This document shows, in pieces, positions 63,930-64,000 of a stretch of DNA of 64,000 nt. The position numbers and the translations under genes are program-made. The stretch covers positions 49,240-113,239 of the forward strand of contig CAWGTZ010000028.1 of the NCBI GenBank assembly GCA_963825555.1, written 5' to 3'. Under the pieces are notes generated by a model, which saw nothing but the letters and a program-made list of their open reading frames with translations, searched no databases and was not told the DNA's origin. Every line of letters begins with the position of its first letter. Position 1 is the first letter of the stretch. The DNA is from JAGVSR01 sp963825555 (lineage in GTDB: Bacteria > Pseudomonadota > Alphaproteobacteria > Rhizobiales > Hyphomicrobiaceae).

Positions 63930-64000
63930 GCCCAGGTAGCTCAGTTGGTAGAGCATGCGACTGAAAATCGCAGTGTCGCTGGTTCGATTCCGGCCCTGGG
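63930..64000 (+). tRNA. tRNA-Phe (anticodon GAA), 3' end cut by window
   Basis: The first 71 nt of a tRNA: acceptor GCCCAGG, D arm GCTC-AGTTGGTA-GAGC, anticodon stem TGCGA/TCGCA with loop CTGAAAA (anticodon GAA), and T arm GCTGG-TTCGATT-CCGGC. The acceptor 3' strand is present as CCTGGG. The last acceptor base, the discriminator and any CCA lie beyond the window. The position downstream of yacG is common in Hyphomicrobiales. Confidence 0.95.

Overview
The window is 64 kb of gene-dense, GC-rich chromosome from an alphaproteobacterium, most likely of the order Hyphomicrobiales (Rhizobiales). The main clues are the run murA, DUF2948, hisD, UPF0262, low-molecular-weight phosphatase, maf, yacG; nadABC headed by a NadQ-type Nudix-related regulator; hisS-hisZ-hisG; and a gatCA block. 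I see no insertion sequence, prophage, CRISPR array, integron or toxin-antitoxin pair. Nearly all of it reads as core genome, so no large novel system is evident. The interest lies in regulatory sites, fusions, paired orphan genes and one broken gene.

Layout. 1-6 kb: the end of an HD hydrolase gene, then the NAD module (nadQ, a hairpin, two operator palindromes, nadA-nadB-nadC). 6-14.7 kb: pyruvate phosphate dikinase, an M20 peptidase, a secreted RNase T2, several unassigned envelope proteins and an AIM24-family protein. 14.8-15.6 kb: an outer-membrane porin gene broken by several frameshifts. 16-20 kb: a pteridine-reductase-like SDR, two tandem secreted glucosaminidase-like paralogues and a periplasmic glutathione peroxidase. 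20-24.3 kb: a leftward block with gatC, gatA, chorismate mutase, two small membrane proteins and a UPF0173 hydrolase, with ruvX divergent from it. 24.4-31.7 kb: a thioredoxin-CcdA-type fusion, a membrane-fused alpha/beta hydrolase, a BciB/FrhB-like flavin-iron-sulfur reductase, an L,D-transpeptidase and a DUF2939 protein. 31.9-36.5 kb: recQ, small membrane proteins and an Omp25-type barrel.

36.7-46 kb is a coherent polyamine island: a gamma-glutamylputrescine synthetase (PuuA type), a GntR/FCD regulator, an ABC importer (PotF-PotG-PotH-PotI), an agmatinase and a gamma-glutamylputrescine oxidase (PuuB type). Four copies of a GTGATCAC-centred palindrome lie in the intergenic gaps in front of these transcription units and nowhere else I could find in non-coding DNA of the window. 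This suggests one regulator coordinates uptake and catabolism. The expected aldehyde dehydrogenase and gamma-Glu-GABA hydrolase are not in the window.

46-52 kb: hisG, hisZ and hisS, then a translationally coupled pair of a FemAB/BioF2-like acyltransferase and a JmjC-type cupin. 52-64 kb: murA and the conserved Hyphomicrobiales cluster through hisD, a Crp-like regulator with a membrane adenylate cyclase, maf, yacG and a tRNA-Phe cut by the window edge.

All functional calls come from reading the translated sequences and recognising motifs. No database search was run. Starts were chosen from ribosome-binding sites, signal peptides and family length, and several remain ambiguous, as stated per entry.
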